Assembly: GCF_013778325.1 (NCBI RefSeq)
Contig: NZ_JACEIB010000005.1
Coordinates: 1 to 64,000, forward strand
Origin: Sphingomonas chungangi
Lineage (GTDB): Bacteria; Pseudomonadota; Alphaproteobacteria; Sphingomonadales; Sphingomonadaceae
DNA: 64,000 nt
Direction: 5' to 3'
Positions 1 through 8,928 of this stretch are shown here, piece after piece (the stretch's first letter is position 1; each line of letters begins with the position of its first letter). A program made the translations under genes and the position numbers. The notes beneath the pieces are model-generated. The model made no database searches and was not told where the DNA came from. It was given only the letters and a program-made list of their open reading frames with translations.

Positions 1-95
1 TTGACGTTGGCGAGATCGACGCCGGTGCCGTCCATCTTCACCCGCGGCTTCACGTTGTAGTCGATCACCCGCTTCACGGGCACGAGAACCTTCAT
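1..95 (-). CDS. etfB: Electron transfer flavoprotein beta subunit, N-terminal fragment (cut by window edge)
   Basis: Only the first 31 codons are present; the gene runs off the left edge. The start [20 protein letters not shown] and the following [12 protein letters not shown] are the standard N-terminus of EtfB. EtfB pairs with EtfA to carry electrons from acyl-CoA and other dehydrogenases to the quinone pool through ETF-ubiquinone oxidoreductase, in the cytoplasm. It lies downstream of sucC and the small acidic gene on the same strand. The match is short but distinctive. Confidence 0.85.
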   Translation of the reverse strand, partial: MKVLVPVKRVIDYNVKPRVKMDGTGVDLANV

Positions 96-109
96 GCCAA
101 GTCTCCTAC

Positions 110-328
110 CTATTCTTCGTCTTCATATACGTTGAAAGAGTCGACCTCTTTCCACTCGTCAGGCTCACCAACCCATTCGGATATTTCCCCGAAGTCGAAG
201 CGACCACCACCTTTGAGCCGCTCAAATTCTTCTCGAGCTTCTGAAAGGGTGGTGAATGCGATCGGCTTCCGTTCCCAAACTTCGACAATAAACCGGGCGT
301 TGGGATCGTCTTCCGAAACGCGAGCCAT
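110..328 (-). CDS. Small acidic hypothetical protein (72 aa)
   Basis: I do not recognise a family. The 72-residue product starts [20 protein letters not shown], has a predicted helix around [13 protein letters not shown], and ends in an acidic tail (YEDEE). It contains no cysteine and no membrane segment, so it is probably cytoplasmic. It fits tightly between sucC (11-nt gap) and etfB (14-nt gap), all on the minus strand, which suggests co-transcription. A longer reading of the same frame runs upstream inside sucC but is only a shadow; the ATG at 328 gives a compact gene. Confidence 0.6.
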   Translation of the reverse strand: MARVSEDDPNARFIVEVWERKPIAFTTLSEAREEFERLKGGGRFDFGEISEWVGEPDEWKEVDSFNVYEDEE

Positions 329-339
329 GCTGAATGTCC

Positions 340-1539
<1,200 letters not shown>

Positions 1540-1628
1540 GGGAAGGCGACTCCGCTGGTCCAAAGGTTTGGGGTCGCGTTAATCCCCGATGGCAGGCGCG
1601 GCAACCCCGCTATTTCGCAGGCGCGGCA

Positions 1629-1943
1629 TCAACCCGCGATCGCGCAGCCCAGACCGACTCGTGTGACAACGCTGACGATGTGCGGATCGTTGAGCGCCTG
1701 CAGTCGCTCGCTCAATTCATCGAAGCTCATTTGGCCAGGGTGCTGGCCGGGCAACTTGGCGGCGCGGGCGAGTTGGTGAAGCTCGTCATCGTTCAACTTG
1801 CGCACCAGCTTGCCGGCCATGCAGTCGGCCAATTCGGGCCGGACGCCGGCATCGACCAGCTTCTCGCGCACCTTCGCTTCGGGCGAGATGGTGGAGCAGG
1901 CGGAAGCGAACAGCACGAGGGAGAGAATGGCGATGCGTTTCAT
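1629..1943 (-). CDS. Small putative lipoprotein
   Basis: 104 aa. The N-terminus (MKRIAILSLVLFASAC) is a signal peptide ending in a lipobox-like ASAC, so Cys16 is a likely lipidation site, though position -3 is Ala rather than the preferred Leu. The rest is a helical region with two cysteines (ELADCMAGKLVRKLNDDELHQLARAAK and a C-terminal VGLGCAIAG). No named family is recognised. It lies between sucC and the divergent crtZ, with its start 68 nt from the crtZ start. It probably sits in the envelope. Confidence 0.7.
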   Translation of the reverse strand: MKRIAILSLVLFASACSTISPEAKVREKLVDAGVRPELADCMAGKLVRKLNDDELHQLARAAKLPGQHPGQMSFDELSERLQALNDPHIVSVVTRVGLGCAIAG

Positions 1944-2011
1944 AGCGGGTCCGCTCTAGACTTCACGGGTGAGCGGTTCCTGAACACGGCGTTCCCGTTT
2001 ATATCGGCACC

Positions 2012-2512
2012 ATGAGCCTGCTTCCCGGCATCTCCCTGTTCGCCCTCACCGTCGCGGCGATGGAGGGCTTCGCCTATGCGATGCATCGCTGGGTAATGCA
2101 CGGGCCGGGCTGGTTCCTCCACGCCAGCCACCATCGGCCGAGGACGGGGGCGTTCGAGCTCAACGATCTCTATGCGGTGATCTTCGCGCTCCCCTCGATC
2201 CTGCTGCTGGCCGGCGGGGTGCGTTGGGGCTGGTGGCCGGGCTGCACTTGGATCGGCGCGGGGATCGCGGCATACGGCGCCATCTATTTCGGCTTCCACG
2301 ACTGGATCGTGCACAAGCGCCTGCCCCACCGCCATGTCGCCCGCTCGACCTACATGAAGCGCATCGTCCAGGCCCACCGGCTGCACCATGTCGTCGAGAC
2401 CAAGGCGGGCACGGTCAGCTTCGGTTTCCTTGTCGCACCAAAGCCGGAGGCGCTGAAGGCCGAGCTCAAGCGCAGGGAGCGGGCGGGCATGCGGGCACCG
2501 GATCGAGGATAG
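2012..2512 (+). CDS. crtZ: Beta-carotene hydroxylase CrtZ
   Basis: 166 aa, normal size for CrtZ. This membrane di-iron enzyme adds the 3- and 3'-hydroxyls to beta-carotene, giving zeaxanthin. Visible histidine clusters are HRWVMHG (~26), HASHH (~38), HDWIVHKRLPHRH (~96) and HRLHH (~121), as in the fatty acid hydroxylase superfamily, with hydrophobic segments near residues 5-20, 53-70 and 78-93. It faces away from the crtY-crtI-crtB cluster, a common Sphingomonas arrangement, and the other carotenoid genes support the assignment. Confidence 0.92.
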   Translation: MSLLPGISLFALTVAAMEGFAYAMHRWVMHGPGWFLHASHHRPRTGAFELNDLYAVIFALPSILLLAGGVRWGWWPGCTWIGAGIAAYGAIYFGFHDWIVHKRLPHRHVARSTYMKRIVQAHRLHHVVETKAGTVSFGFLVAPKPEALKAELKRRERAGMRAPDRG

Positions 2513-2597
2513 GACCGGCGGAGGGCATACGATCTTCGCATTTGCCGGGCGCGGCGCGACGGGCGTATCATGGCTTCCTACGCAAGGGGATTCCACC

Positions 2598-2726
2598 ATG
2601 GCGAAGCAAACCGACCTTCCGAAGACCGGCAGCGTGCTTCCTCTCGTCAAGCCCGCGCCGGTCGGCCCGGGCACGCCGGGCACCGCCACCAGCACCGGCA
2701 ACCCCGACAACCGTCTCAACCGCTAG
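2598..2726 (+). CDS. Small Pro/Gly/Thr-rich protein (42 aa), unknown
   Basis: A 42-codon reading frame starting MAKQTDLPKTGSVLPLVKPA and ending in TSTGNPDNRLNR. A good ribosome binding site (AAGGGGA) sits 7 nt before the ATG at 2598. The composition (Pro, Gly, Thr, polar C-terminus) suggests a disordered peptide with no membrane segment. It lies between crtZ and the convergent crtB, ending 2 nt before the crtB stop. No family is recognised. The ribosome site and the fit between neighbours favour a real gene, but the length makes it uncertain. Confidence 0.45.
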   Translation: MAKQTDLPKTGSVLPLVKPAPVGPGTPGTATSTGNPDNRLNR

Positions 2727-2728
2727 AC

Positions 2729-3658
2729 TCAGCGCGGTCGGGTCCACAGCCCTTCGCGTGCGGCATCGGGCAGGAGTTGCCGCCCCGCCGCCTGCCACGC
2801 GGCCGTGATCACCCAGCCGAGCTTGTCCGCCCCCGAGGTGGAGACGCGCCGGTCCCACGCGCGTTCGCCCCGTGCCGCGACCTCGCGGGCAATGTCGCCG
2901 TAGATTCCAGCCGCCGCCAGCACTGCCCAGGCTGCGCGGAAGGACAGCCTCTTCGTGCCGACCCGCGCCGAGGCCTCATAGCGCTCCGCCATGATCGCCA
3001 GCCGCCGCGCCAGCATGGCGAGGCGCGGGCGGAAGGGCGGCTTCATATGCTCGCCGGGCGGGATATCGACCTCGACCAGCCATTCGACCGGCAGGTAACA
3101 GCGATCGATCGCATCATCCTCGCTGATATCCCGCGCGATGTTGGCCAGCTGGAAGGCGATGCCGAGATCGCAGGCGCGGTCCAGCGTCGCCTCGTCACTC
3201 GGGTCGACGCCCATCACCACCGCCATCATGCAGCCGACCGTGCCGGCGACATGGTAGCAATAGCGCAGTAGGTCGGCCTCCGAGCGCGGCCGCCAGTCCT
3301 GCGCGTCGAGCGCGAAACCGTCGATCAGATCGTGTGCGTAGCGCGCGGGCAAGCCGGTCTCCGCCGCGACCACGCCGAGACAATCGAAGGAGGGATCGCC
3401 CGTCTCCTCGCCCGCCAGCGCCTTGGCCGTCAGCGCTCGCATTCGGGACAGCCGGGCGGCCGCGTCCTGCACCGCGCTCGCGCCATGGCCGAGCACCTGC
3501 CCGTCGGCGATGTCGTCGCAGGCGCGGCACCAGGCGTAGAGCAATTGCGCCCGCTCGCACGTCCGCCGATCGAACAGGCGCGAGGCCGCGGCGAAGGACT
3601 TCGACCCTTTCGCGATGGTGCTCCGGGCATGCGCGACGAGGGCCGCCCGATCCACCAT
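2729..3658 (-). CDS. crtB: Phytoene synthase
   Basis: 309 aa. It condenses two geranylgeranyl diphosphates to phytoene, the first committed step of carotenoid synthesis. Both aspartate-rich motifs are visible: ACDDIADGQ near residue 46 and NIARDISEDDAIDRCYLP near residue 160. The start ATG at 3658 overlaps the stop of the LOG-family gene (TGATG), so translation is probably coupled. It is the last gene of the minus-strand set crtY-crtI-LOG-crtB. No GGPP synthase (crtE) lies in the window, so the precursor must come from elsewhere. Confidence 0.93.
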   Translation of the reverse strand: MVDRAALVAHARSTIAKGSKSFAAASRLFDRRTCERAQLLYAWCRACDDIADGQVLGHGASAVQDAAARLSRMRALTAKALAGEETGDPSFDCLGVVAAETGLPARYAHDLIDGFALDAQDWRPRSEADLLRYCYHVAGTVGCMMAVVMGVDPSDEATLDRACDLGIAFQLANIARDISEDDAIDRCYLPVEWLVEVDIPPGEHMKPPFRPRLAMLARRLAIMAERYEASARVGTKRLSFRAAWAVLAAAGIYGDIAREVAARGERAWDRRVSTSGADKLGWVITAAWQAAGRQLLPDAAREGLWTRPR

Positions 3659-4239
3659 CAGAGTTCCGTCGCCTTCATCGCGAAGATTGTGGAGTGCGGC
3701 TCGTAGGCGGCCATCTTCGCGAGCAGATCGTCCAGATCGTCGCTGTCGATCAGGATGCCGCGATGCTGGAGGCGGACGAAGCCGGTTTCGCCCATCTTCG
3801 CCCAGAACTGGAGCAGCCCGTCGTAGAAACCCGCGACGTTGAGCAAGCCCACCGGTTTGTGATGATAGCCGAGCTGCGCCCAGCTCATCGCCTCCCAGAG
3901 CTCGTCCATCGTGCCGGTGCCGCCGGGGATGGTGACGAAGCCGTCCGACAGATCGGTGAAGGCCTGCTTGCGCTGGTGCATCGTCTCGACGACGTGCAAT
4001 TCGGTGCAGCCCTTGTGCGCCACTTCGGCATCGACCAGCGCGGAGGGAATCACTCCGATCACCTCGCCGCCCGCTTCGAGGCAGGCATCGGCCACCGCGC
4101 CCATCAACCCGAGCCGGCCCCCGCCATAGACGAGGCCGATGCCCTTCCCGGCAAAGGTGCGGCCGACATGACGCGCGCTTTCGACGTAGCGCGGATCGGC
4201 GGGGGTGGCGGAGCCGCAATAGACGGCAAGACGCTTCAC
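3658..4239 (-). CDS. LOG family protein (nucleotide 5'-monophosphate phosphoribohydrolase-like)
   Basis: 193 aa. LOG-family enzymes hydrolyse the N-glycosidic bond of nucleoside monophosphates, classically cytokinin riboside 5'-phosphate. The Rossmann-type start MKRLAVYCGSATPADPRY, GGGRLGLMGAVAD (~40) and the catalytic PGGTGTMDELWEAMSW motif (~105) are all present. It lies inside the carotenoid operon: 13 nt after crtI and overlapping crtB by one base. That position is unexpected, because no carotenoid role is known for LOG proteins. The true substrate (cytokinin or AMP/other NMP) cannot be told from sequence. Confidence 0.88.
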   Translation of the reverse strand: MKRLAVYCGSATPADPRYVESARHVGRTFAGKGIGLVYGGGRLGLMGAVADACLEAGGEVIGVIPSALVDAEVAHKGCTELHVVETMHQRKQAFTDLSDGFVTIPGGTGTMDELWEAMSWAQLGYHHKPVGLLNVAGFYDGLLQFWAKMGETGFVRLQHRGILIDSDDLDDLLAKMAAYEPHSTIFAMKATEL

Positions 4240-4252
4240 TTCGGGATACTCC

Positions 4253-5737
4253 TCACGAACGCCGCAGATCGTCCAGCATCAGGGCCGCCGTGGCCTTTGC
4301 CGAGCCGACCACGCCCGGGATGCCCGCGCCCGGATGGGTCCCGGCACCGACGAAATAGAGGTTGGGAATGCGATCGTCGCGGTTGTGGACGCGGAAGAAG
4401 GCGGACTGGGTGAGCAGCGGCTCGAGGCTGAAGGCCGATCCCAGATGCGCGTTGAGATCGCCCGCGAAATCCATCGGCGTATAGTGGAAGCTGGTCACCA
4501 GCCGCTCGCGCAGGCCGGGGATCAGCCGCGCTTCCAGATAATCGAGGATGCGGTCGGCATAGATCGGGCCGACTTGATCCCAATCCACCGGCAGCTTGCC
4601 GAGGTGCGGCACCGGCGCCAGCGCATAGAAGGACGAACAGCCCTCTGGCGCGAGTGCCGGGTCGGTGACGGTCGGGTGATGGAGATAGAGCGAGAAGTCG
4701 CGCGCCAGCACGCCGTGATCGTAGATGTCCTTGAGCAGCCCTTCGTAGCGCGGGCCGAACAGGATCGAATGGTGCGGGATGCCGGGGAATGCGCCGCGGA
4801 TGCCGAAGTGAACGACGAACAAGGATGGCGAGAAGCGCTTGCGCTCCAGGGCCCGAGCCGCCCGCTCACCGCGATGGCTGGAGGTCAGCAGGTCGCGATA
4901 GCTGTGCACGATGTCGGCGTTGGACGCGACGGCATCGAAGCTGCCGTGCCAACCGCTCTTGGTGGTCAGGCCGGTGACGTGATCGCCCAACGTATCGATC
5001 GAGGCGACCGCGTCGTCCAGCCGCACAACGCCGCCCAGCCGCTCGAACTGCGCCACCATCGCGCGCACCAGCGCATGGGTACCGCCTTTCGGGAACCACA
5101 CGCCGCCGTCCCGCTCCAGCTTGTGGATCAGCGCGTAGATGGCGCTCGTCGTCATCGGATTGCCGCCGACCAGCAGGGTGTGGAAGCTCAGCGCCTGCCG
5201 CAGATGCGGGTCTTTCACGAAGGAGGACACCATCGAATAGACCGATCGCCACGCCTGATATTTGAGGAGGTCCGGCCCGGCCTTCATCATCGACGCGAAA
5301 TCGAGGAAGGCGACATGGCCAAGCTTCTCGTAGCCCTCGCGATAGACGCCGGCGGCATAATCGAGGAAGCGGCGGTAGCCGGACACGTCCTCCGGGTTCA
5401 GCGCCGCGATCTGGCGGTTCAGAGCGGCATCGTCGTTGGTGTAGTCGAAGCTCGTTCCATCGGGCCAGTTCAGCCGGTAGAATGGGTTGACCGGCAGTAG
5501 CTCGACATCCTCGGCCATGTCGCGGCCCGAAAGGCGCCACAGCTCGGCAAGGCAGTTCGGATCGGTGATGACGGTGGGGCCGGCGTCGAAGGTGAAGCCG
5601 TCACGCTCCCACGCATAGGCGCGGCCGCCGGGCTTGTCGCGCGCTTCCACCAGCACCGTGGCGATCCCCGCCGACTGCAGGCGGATGGCGAGCGCCAGCC
5701 CGCCGAACCCTGCTCCGATCACCGCCGCCGTCTTCAT
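4253..5737 (-). CDS. crtI: Phytoene desaturase
   Basis: 494 aa FAD enzyme that converts phytoene to lycopene by four desaturations. The N-terminal dinucleotide-binding motif (VIGAGFGGLALAIRLQSAG) and the C-terminal signature GAGTHPGAGIPGVVGSAKA are both intact. I prefer the ATG at 5737 over a TTG three codons upstream: an AGGG motif lies 10 nt before the ATG and too close to the TTG. It is followed after 13 nt by the LOG gene. A 104-nt gap with a stem-loop separates it from crtY. Confidence 0.95.
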   Translation of the reverse strand: MKTAAVIGAGFGGLALAIRLQSAGIATVLVEARDKPGGRAYAWERDGFTFDAGPTVITDPNCLAELWRLSGRDMAEDVELLPVNPFYRLNWPDGTSFDYTNDDAALNRQIAALNPEDVSGYRRFLDYAAGVYREGYEKLGHVAFLDFASMMKAGPDLLKYQAWRSVYSMVSSFVKDPHLRQALSFHTLLVGGNPMTTSAIYALIHKLERDGGVWFPKGGTHALVRAMVAQFERLGGVVRLDDAVASIDTLGDHVTGLTTKSGWHGSFDAVASNADIVHSYRDLLTSSHRGERAARALERKRFSPSLFVVHFGIRGAFPGIPHHSILFGPRYEGLLKDIYDHGVLARDFSLYLHHPTVTDPALAPEGCSSFYALAPVPHLGKLPVDWDQVGPIYADRILDYLEARLIPGLRERLVTSFHYTPMDFAGDLNAHLGSAFSLEPLLTQSAFFRVHNRDDRIPNLYFVGAGTHPGAGIPGVVGSAKATAALMLDDLRRS

Positions 5738-5754
5738 GCCACGCAAACCCTAAA

Positions 5755-5798
5755 GCGATTTCGAGGCAGGGGGAATCACCTGCCGGATCGGAAATCGC
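5755..5798 (-). other. Stem-loop in the crtY-crtI gap
   Basis: Outer arms GCGATTTC (5755-5762) and GAAATCGC (5791-5798) pair perfectly, and inner arms GGCAGG (5765-5770) and CCTGCC (5779-5784) extend the stem. It occupies the only sizeable gap inside the minus-strand crt genes and sits just upstream of the crtI ribosome site. No T-run follows on the minus strand, so it is more likely an RNA processing or translation-control structure than a terminator. Confidence 0.45.
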
Positions 5799-5840
5799 GC
5801 CAACCAAAACCGAGAGCGGTCCCGTGACTACGGAAACATT

Positions 5841-6995
5841 CTACCCGGCGATCGCCTTCAACGCACGCCCGATCGGCACTGGCGGGCGGCCGAGCAGGAT
5901 GCGCGCCTTGTCCATCGTCGTCGAGCGGCTCGCGTAAAAGCGGCGCACGAGGGATTCGTCCAGCCCATAGAAGCGGCGCAGCACCCGCCAGCGTTCCTCG
6001 GGCTCGGCTGCGCGGAACAGCATGCGGTTGAGCAGGCGGTAGAAACTGCGCTCCTCCCACGCCCGTTTCGCATGGCCGAACAGGGCATCGTGCAGCGCCG
6101 GGGCGGACCAGTCGCTGAGACCCGCCACGAAGCTCGCAGTGCGCACCGCATCGGGCAGCGAATAGCCGGTGGTCGGCTGGAACAGTCCGGCGCGCATTCC
6201 CGCCTTGGCGACATTGGCGCCGCCCGATCGCCAATAGGTGTCGAAATCGCCGGCCAGCACCACCGGCAACGCACCCCGCTCCTCGCGTGAGGTATCCTGC
6301 ACCGGCCAGCCGCGCGAGGCGGCATAGGCCGACACCCGGCCGGCCAGCAGCACGGCATCGATGTCGGGCGTGTCGCTGTAATAGGTGTCCTCGACGAACA
6401 GCCGGTCCGGCCCGAAGGGCAGCAGATAGACGAACCGGTAGCCGTCTGTCTGCTCGACACTGGCGTCCATCACCACCGGCCGGGCGAGGCCGTGCGGCCG
6501 GGCGAGGTGCAACTCGCGGCCCAGGAATTTCTGCCAGCCGCATTCCAGCGTCGCAAGATCGCCCGGTCCCCGCGCGTCGATCACGCCGCCCGCCTCGATC
6601 CGCGTGCCGTCGGCGAGCACCACCGATCGCGGGCCGACGCCGATCGCCTTACGGCCGGTCAGCACGCGCTCGGCGGGCAGCGCCTCGCGCAGCCTGCGAT
6701 CGAAATGGTCCGACGTGATCGAATGGTAGCGCGCGTCGAGCCGCCGCCGCAGCCCCGGAAAGACGACATGATAGCCGTCCCAGTATTGCGCCACGAGCGG
6801 CACGACGAGCGGGCGATCCGCCGGCGCCACGTCGCTTTCGAAGAAGGACCAGACATGGTTGCCGCCCAGCCTCTCGTCGCCCTCGATCAGCAGCACGCGC
6901 GCATCGGGGCGGCGCTTCGCCAGCGCAAGCGCGATCAGCCCGCCGGCGAGCCCGCCGCCGACGATCGCAAGATCGCACTGGCGCATGCGTGTCAT
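5841..6995 (-). CDS. crtY: Lycopene beta-cyclase CrtY
   Basis: 384 aa. It cyclises both ends of lycopene to beta-carotene. The FAD-binding start (DLAIVGGGLAGGLIALALAK) is followed by MDASVEQTDGYRFVYLLPFG and FVEDTYYSD, the CrtY equivalent of the FLEET-type catalytic region, then GYSLPDAVRTA. It is the first gene of the crtY-crtI-LOG-crtB set. The ATG at 6995 is used; an internal ATG three codons later (6986) is also possible. No crtW ketolase is visible, so products are probably hydroxylated rather than keto-carotenoids. Confidence 0.92.
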   Translation of the reverse strand: MTRMRQCDLAIVGGGLAGGLIALALAKRRPDARVLLIEGDERLGGNHVWSFFESDVAPADRPLVVPLVAQYWDGYHVVFPGLRRRLDARYHSITSDHFDRRLREALPAERVLTGRKAIGVGPRSVVLADGTRIEAGGVIDARGPGDLATLECGWQKFLGRELHLARPHGLARPVVMDASVEQTDGYRFVYLLPFGPDRLFVEDTYYSDTPDIDAVLLAGRVSAYAASRGWPVQDTSREERGALPVVLAGDFDTYWRSGGANVAKAGMRAGLFQPTTGYSLPDAVRTASFVAGLSDWSAPALHDALFGHAKRAWEERSFYRLLNRMLFRAAEPEERWRVLRRFYGLDESLVRRFYASRSTTMDKARILLGRPPVPIGRALKAIAG

Positions 6996-7143
6996 AACGG
7001 AACCGTACCGCCCTTAGCGTTTCGCGTCACCCGCCCGCGATTCTGCGCAGAGCGTTAGACGATGGTCGAGACTGATCGATACTGATACAGTTTGTACACT
7101 CGTGCAGCCACAAGACCCCCAACGCGCCCTAGAGCGCCGGCCC

Positions 7144-7362
7144 ATGCAGTGGTCGATTGTCGGCCCTGTGAAGGATGTCGATGTGGACGAGCAAATCAAT
7201 GCGTTGGCGACAAGCCTGGTCGATCGGTTCGGCGATCGGGCGCTGTCGGTGGTGATCCGGCAGTTCGATGCCGCCGAGGGCGACGTGAAACTGGTCTGGG
7301 GCCGGATCATGGAATGGCTGATGCTGCACGGCGAGGAAGCGGGGAACCGGCCGACCGAGTGA
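7144..7362 (+). CDS. Hypothetical protein (72 aa)
   Basis: Starts MQWSIVGPVKDVDVDEQINA at the ATG at 7144, with the rest ALATSLVDRFGDRALSVV and a tryptophan-containing helix (LVWGRIMEWLMLHGEEAG). A GTG at 7102 would add 14 residues of poor composition, so the ATG is preferred. It is probably a small soluble helical protein, perhaps of the kind found beside other regulators. No family is recognised. It is divergent from crtY and convergent with the PilZ gene (22-nt gap). Confidence 0.6.
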   Translation: MQWSIVGPVKDVDVDEQINALATSLVDRFGDRALSVVIRQFDAAEGDVKLVWGRIMEWLMLHGEEAGNRPTE

Positions 7363-7384
7363 CCTGGACGCACGCCTTGCCGGC

Positions 7385-7759
7385 CTAGTCGGTGGTTTCC
7401 GGGCCCTGCGTCGACGCGCACATCATTGCGTACACCGCCTCGCTCGGCGGCACGTCGACCATGCAGCCGATCCGCCCGCCGTCGCACCACACCACCCGGC
7501 CGACGAGGCGCGGCCAGCCGTCGACCTCCAGTCGAACCGGCTGCCCGGCAGGTAGCACCAGGGGCACCGCGACGCGGAAGCCGTGCCGCGACAGGTTGAT
7601 GAGGCGGACCGGCTCCGGCTTGCCCTCCACCACGACGAGCCGCGCCGCCAGATCGATCGCGTAGCGCGGGTCGATCCGGCGCGGGGCCGATCCGGAATTC
7701 GGGTTGTTTTCCACCATGATACGCTCGGGTTCCGGACGGCAGGACATCGAGGCTGCCAT
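7385..7759 (-). CDS. PilZ domain protein
   Basis: 124 aa. PilZ domains bind cyclic-di-GMP through an RxxxR and a [D/N]xSxxG motif. Here PRRIDPRY (~26-33) precedes the barrel, and LINLSRHGFRVAVP (~53-66) corresponds to the second motif, with NLSRHG in place of DxSxxG. The later GRVVWCDGGRIGCMVD strand is typical of the domain. The start at 7759 is backed by AAGGGGAG about 6 nt upstream; an ATG at 7717 is an alternative. Likely a small c-di-GMP effector or a degenerate relative. Confidence 0.75.
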   Translation of the reverse strand: MAASMSCRPEPERIMVENNPNSGSAPRRIDPRYAIDLAARLVVVEGKPEPVRLINLSRHGFRVAVPLVLPAGQPVRLEVDGWPRLVGRVVWCDGGRIGCMVDVPPSEAVYAMMCASTQGPETTD

Positions 7760-7832
7760 CCCCCGCTCCCCTTGCCGTCTTGCTCCTCCTTTTTGCGATC
7801 CGGATCAAGGGGCTGTGGAGTATGAGAGGCCG

Positions 7833-8576
7833 ATGACGACGATCCCCGCCCTCCTCCTCTCCGCGCTGGCGATGACGCTGATCGTGGGCGTGCGCTACCT
7901 CATTGTCTCAGGCGCGTTCGCGTTCGCGACGAACCGCCGCAATCCCGCTCTCTATCGCGGACTGCGCCCTCAAATGCGCCGCGAGATCGGCTGGAGCCTC
8001 GCGTCGGCGGCGATCTACGGAATGCCGGCGGGGCTGCTCGCCTGGGGCTGGGCGCATCGCGGCTGGACGCGGGTCTATACCGACATCCACGCGCATCCGC
8101 TCTGGTGGTGGCCGGTATCGGTGCTGCTGTGCCTATTCGCGCACGACAGCTGGTTCTACTGGACACATCGCTGGATGCATACACCCCGCCTGTTCCACGC
8201 GGCGCACGCCGTCCACCATGCCAGCCGCCCGCCGACCGCCTGGGCGGCGATGAGCTTCCACCCGTGGGAGTCGATCACCGGCGCGGTGGTGATCCCCGCG
8301 CTCGTGCTGGTCGTGCCAATGCACTGGACGGCGCTGGCGTGCGTACTGACCATCATGACGCTGATGGGCGTGACCAACCATATGGGCTGGGAGATCTTCC
8401 CCCGCCGGCTGGTAGAGGGTCCGGCGGGCCGCTGGCTGATCACCGCGAGCCACCATCAGCGGCACCACGAGCAGTATCGCTGCAATTACGGGCTCTATTT
8501 CCGCGTCTGGGATCGGCTATGCGGGACCGACCGTGGCTTGGGCCGCTTCGACGAAGCGACGGATGGTCAGGCATGA
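7833..8576 (+). CDS. Sterol desaturase / fatty acid hydroxylase superfamily membrane protein (possible carotenoid hydroxylase)
   Basis: 247 aa membrane di-iron oxygenase. The histidine clusters are HDSWFYWTHRWMH (~108), HAAHAVHH (~125), NHMGWE (~187) and SHHQRHHEQY (~206), with hydrophobic segments near residues 3-25, 50-70 and 92-108. The family acts on sterols, fatty alcohols or carotenoids. Its size and place about 0.8 kb from crtY make CrtG (carotenoid 2,2'-hydroxylase, making nostoxanthin) a candidate, but this is inference. The start ATG at 7833 follows GAGAGG. Confidence 0.82.
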   Translation: MTTIPALLLSALAMTLIVGVRYLIVSGAFAFATNRRNPALYRGLRPQMRREIGWSLASAAIYGMPAGLLAWGWAHRGWTRVYTDIHAHPLWWWPVSVLLCLFAHDSWFYWTHRWMHTPRLFHAAHAVHHASRPPTAWAAMSFHPWESITGAVVIPALVLVVPMHWTALACVLTIMTLMGVTNHMGWEIFPRRLVEGPAGRWLITASHHQRHHEQYRCNYGLYFRVWDRLCGTDRGLGRFDEATDGQA

Positions 8577-8587
8577 ACCGGCGGGCG

Positions 8588-8663
8588 TGGTGGAGCTGAG
8601 GGGAATCGAACCCCTGACCTCTGCAGTGCGATTGCAGCGCTCTCCCATCTGAGCTACAGCCCC
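8588..8663 (-). tRNA. tRNA-Ala (anticodon CGC)
   Basis: A complete 76-nt tRNA with an encoded CCA end. The acceptor stem pairs seven bases and contains the G3-U70 pair that specifies alanine. The D arm, a five-pair anticodon stem, and a T arm with GGTTCGATTCC are all present. The anticodon CGC lies at 8628-8630 and reads GCG codons, common in this GC-rich genome. It stands alone on the minus strand between the membrane hydroxylase gene and the stress-type gene. Confidence 0.96.
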
Positions 8664-8682
8664 GCACCGCCGGTGGGCGCTC

Positions 8683-8711
8683 CCTTTAGCGGCGGTTTAC
8701 CGGGCTGGCAA
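8683..8711 (-). promoter_or_regulatory. Candidate sigma70 promoter for tRNA-Ala
   Basis: Read on the minus strand: TTGCCA (8706-8711), 17-nt spacer, TAAAGG (8683-8688). The -10 end lies 20 nt before the mature tRNA 5' end, leaving a short leader. The -10 is imperfect, so this is a prediction from spacing and position only. Confidence 0.4.
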
Positions 8712-8818
8712 CGCGCAAAAGCCGCCCCTACCAAATTGATCATCCCGTCCTCTCTGGCGACTGGTCGCGGCCGCCTTTCGATTGGCCGCGCTGGCATTCC
8801 ATCGTACCCGTAACGATC

Positions 8819-8843
8819 GGAACGACAAGGCTTTTCTCCCGTT
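8819..8843 (+). promoter_or_regulatory. EcfG-type general stress response promoter
   Basis: GGAAC (8819-8823), a 16-nt spacer, then CGTT (8840-8843). This is the consensus used by the alphaproteobacterial general stress sigma factor EcfG. It lies about 85 nt upstream of the DUF2171 gene at 8929 and points towards it. EcfG itself is not in the window. Confidence 0.7.
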
Positions 8844-8928
8844 GATGGGCATGATCGCACGGGCGCCGCCGAGGCGGACGATATCGTGTGACAGCTTTTC
8901 CCGGTTCCGCAGGAGAAAGGACGTCCCC

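Noticed and set aside
6999-7021. GGAAC followed by CGTT upstream of the 72-aa gene
   Set aside because: The spacer is 14 nt, short of the 16-17 nt used by EcfG, so it is probably chance.
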